Made by a program: the position numbers and the translations under genes. This document shows positions 5,234 to 5,248 of a DNA stretch of 5,248 nt, piece after piece (within the stretch, counting starts at the first letter, position 1; every line of letters begins with the position of its first letter). Source of the DNA: an uncultured Sulfurimonas sp. (lineage in GTDB: Bacteria > Campylobacterota > Campylobacteria > Campylobacterales > Sulfurimonadaceae); contig CALDOC010000101.1 in the NCBI GenBank assembly GCA_937914675.1, positions 1-5,248 of the forward strand, read 5' to 3'. The notes beneath the pieces are model-generated. The model ran no database searches and had not been told where the DNA came from. It saw nothing but the letters and a program-made list of their open reading frames with translations.

Positions 5234-5248
5234 ATGAAATTGGTTAAA
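5234..5248 (+). CDS. Probable start of a further gene, cut by the window edge
   Basis: An ATG at 5234 opens five codons (MKLVK) to the window end. AGGA at 5217-5220 is 13 bases upstream, rather far for a ribosome binding site. TAGAAT at 5183-5188 could be a -10. The 22-bp repeat directly upstream parallels the leader of the gene at 2064. Too little is visible to name a product, and it may not be a real gene. Confidence 0.35.

Overview
The window is AT-rich bacterial DNA with all complete genes on the + strand. Base composition, tight gene packing and protein style (a DDAY-type polysaccharide deacetylase, a CPSF-like beta-CASP metallo-beta-lactamase, a LOG-family protein of the long type) suggest a Campylobacterota member such as a Sulfurimonas-like organism. 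That assignment is inference, since no rRNA or other marker gene is present.

Layout. Positions 1-155 hold the C-terminal end of a gene that is probably a class I SAM-dependent methyltransferase. Positions 156-335 are intergenic: first a small GC-richer patch with an imperfect inverted repeat, then a promoter region built from two interleaved inverted repeats (arm order A-B-A'-B') around an extended -10. Positions 336-1867 are a hipB-hipA type II toxin-antitoxin operon in the classical antitoxin-first order. HipA keeps its kinase catalytic residues, and HipB keeps a C-terminal tryptophan tail like that of E. coli HipB. Positions 1868-2063 carry a candidate promoter and one copy of a 22-bp direct repeat. 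Positions 2064-3461 encode an apparently intact beta-CASP metallo-beta-lactamase ribonuclease-like protein. Two bases later, at 3464-3910, is the N-terminal half of a LOG-family (TIGR00730-like) nucleotide phosphoribohydrolase, cut off right after its GGGPGIM motif. Positions 3933-4979 encode a secreted CE4 polysaccharide deacetylase. Positions 4980-5233 have no gene. They contain what looks like a decayed group II intron 3' end (domains V and VI) on the - strand, and the second copy of the 22-bp repeat. A new gene probably starts at 5234 and runs off the window.

Working together: HipB is expected to repress hipBA from the palindromic operator region and to neutralise the HipA kinase. The beta-CASP gene and the LOG fragment are translationally close and probably share a transcript. 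The deacetylase has no obvious functional link to them and appears to have been brought next to the broken LOG gene by a deletion or insertion. The toxin-antitoxin operon, broken gene, intron remnant and dispersed repeat together indicate a rearranged, accessory-type region. I see no clearly new multi-gene system. The strongest unusual signals are the interleaved operator repeats of hipBA and the intron remnant.
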